Below are positions 63,924-64,000 of a DNA stretch of 64,000 nt, in pieces. Within the stretch, counting starts at the first letter, position 1; each line of letters begins with the position of its first letter. The position numbers and the translations under genes are program-made. The DNA is from Mycobacterium sp. 1274761.0 (lineage in GTDB: Bacteria; Actinomycetota; Actinomycetes; Mycobacteriales; Mycobacteriaceae). The stretch is taken from contig NZ_LZMC01000055.1 in NCBI RefSeq assembly GCF_001668615.1, positions 179,838-243,837 on the forward strand, read 5' to 3'. The notes under the pieces are model-generated. The model was not told the origin of the DNA and made no database searches. It saw only the letters and a program-made list of their open reading frames with translations.

Positions 63924-64000
63924 CTAGTTGGTGGTGGGTGGTGGGGGTTGGTAGGGGTCGTACCACCACCAGTCGGCGCGTTCGCCGAGAGGTCCGGCAT
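63924..64000 (-). CDS. 3' end of a gene running off the window
   Basis: The frame gives GPLGERADWWWYDPYQPPPP and TTN before the stop at 63924-63926. The Trp-Trp-Trp-Tyr group and the Pro-rich tail look like a real protein end. The start is outside the window, so the function cannot be told. Confidence 0.5.
   Translation of the reverse strand, partial: AGPLGERADWWWYDPYQPPPPTTN

Overview
The window is GC-rich actinobacterial chromosome, almost certainly a fast-growing Mycobacterium (Mycolicibacterium type). The evidence is an rpfA gene with a c-di-AMP riboswitch leader, a full yrbE-mce operon, a secreted Ag85-like esterase, several F420-type oxidoreductases and the gene block moaA-moaD-rpfA-moaE-mog-moaC-(helicase pair)-fadB-fadA-aminotransferase-SRPBCC-far. 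That block matches in content the Rv0855-Rv0870 region of M. tuberculosis. Species cannot be named from the sequence.

Layout. 1-4.8 kb: molybdenum cofactor genes split around rpfA, which has a CRP-like site and a ydaO riboswitch upstream. 4.9-8.9 kb: a helicase-associated protein and an XPB-type helicase. 9-18.7 kb: a LuxR-type regulator, a homocysteine methyltransferase-like enzyme, a cupin, F420-linked enzymes, an acyl-CoA ligase, a remnant of a cyclase-ATPase and a divergent TetR/flavin monooxygenase pair with a shared operator. 18.7-27.9 kb: fadB-fadA beta-oxidation genes, an aminotransferase, a CoA-transferase/racemase, a cation transporter and three SRPBCC paralogues. 27.9-37.2 kb: a complete minus-strand yrbEA-yrbEB-mceA-F operon for a lipid importer, with ATGA overlaps at most junctions. 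37.3-47.3 kb: a zinc-finger protein, oxidoreductases, a TetR gene flanked by two copies of the same palindrome, a four-gene overlapping cluster (metallohydrolase, SDR, hydrolase, P450) and a secreted esterase. 47.3-47.9 kb: tRNA-Phe, tRNA-Asp, tRNA-Glu (minus) and tRNA-Lys (plus).

The most interesting part is a 12.7 kb integrative element inserted in the 3' half of tRNA-Lys. A perfect 45 bp direct repeat (47819-47863 and 60510-60554) marks its ends. The element carries a tyrosine integrase, an overlapping small serine recombinase, a D5-like SF3 helicase, two excisionase-like HTH proteins, a probable HK97-type capsid protein and several unknown genes. No terminase, portal, protease or tail gene is visible. 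It therefore looks like a phage-satellite or phiRv-like element rather than a full prophage. Next to attL it carries a two-gene, visibly more A/T-rich cargo: a P-loop ATPase fused to a TIR domain with the catalytic glutamate position present, followed 16 bp later by a two-helix membrane protein. This is a strong candidate for an undescribed anti-phage (NAD-depleting) defence pair. Next to attR lies a second operon of a membrane protein and a FlgT-C-like protein. Structured DNA includes a 32 bp near-perfect inverted repeat that would put the start codon of one gene in a hairpin loop, and an 11 bp perfect stem in the capsid gene leader.

Beyond attR (60.7-64 kb) are an intact adenylate cyclase-NB-ARC-type ATPase gene, a decayed cyclase fragment, a very small membrane protein and the 3' end of a gene running out of the window.
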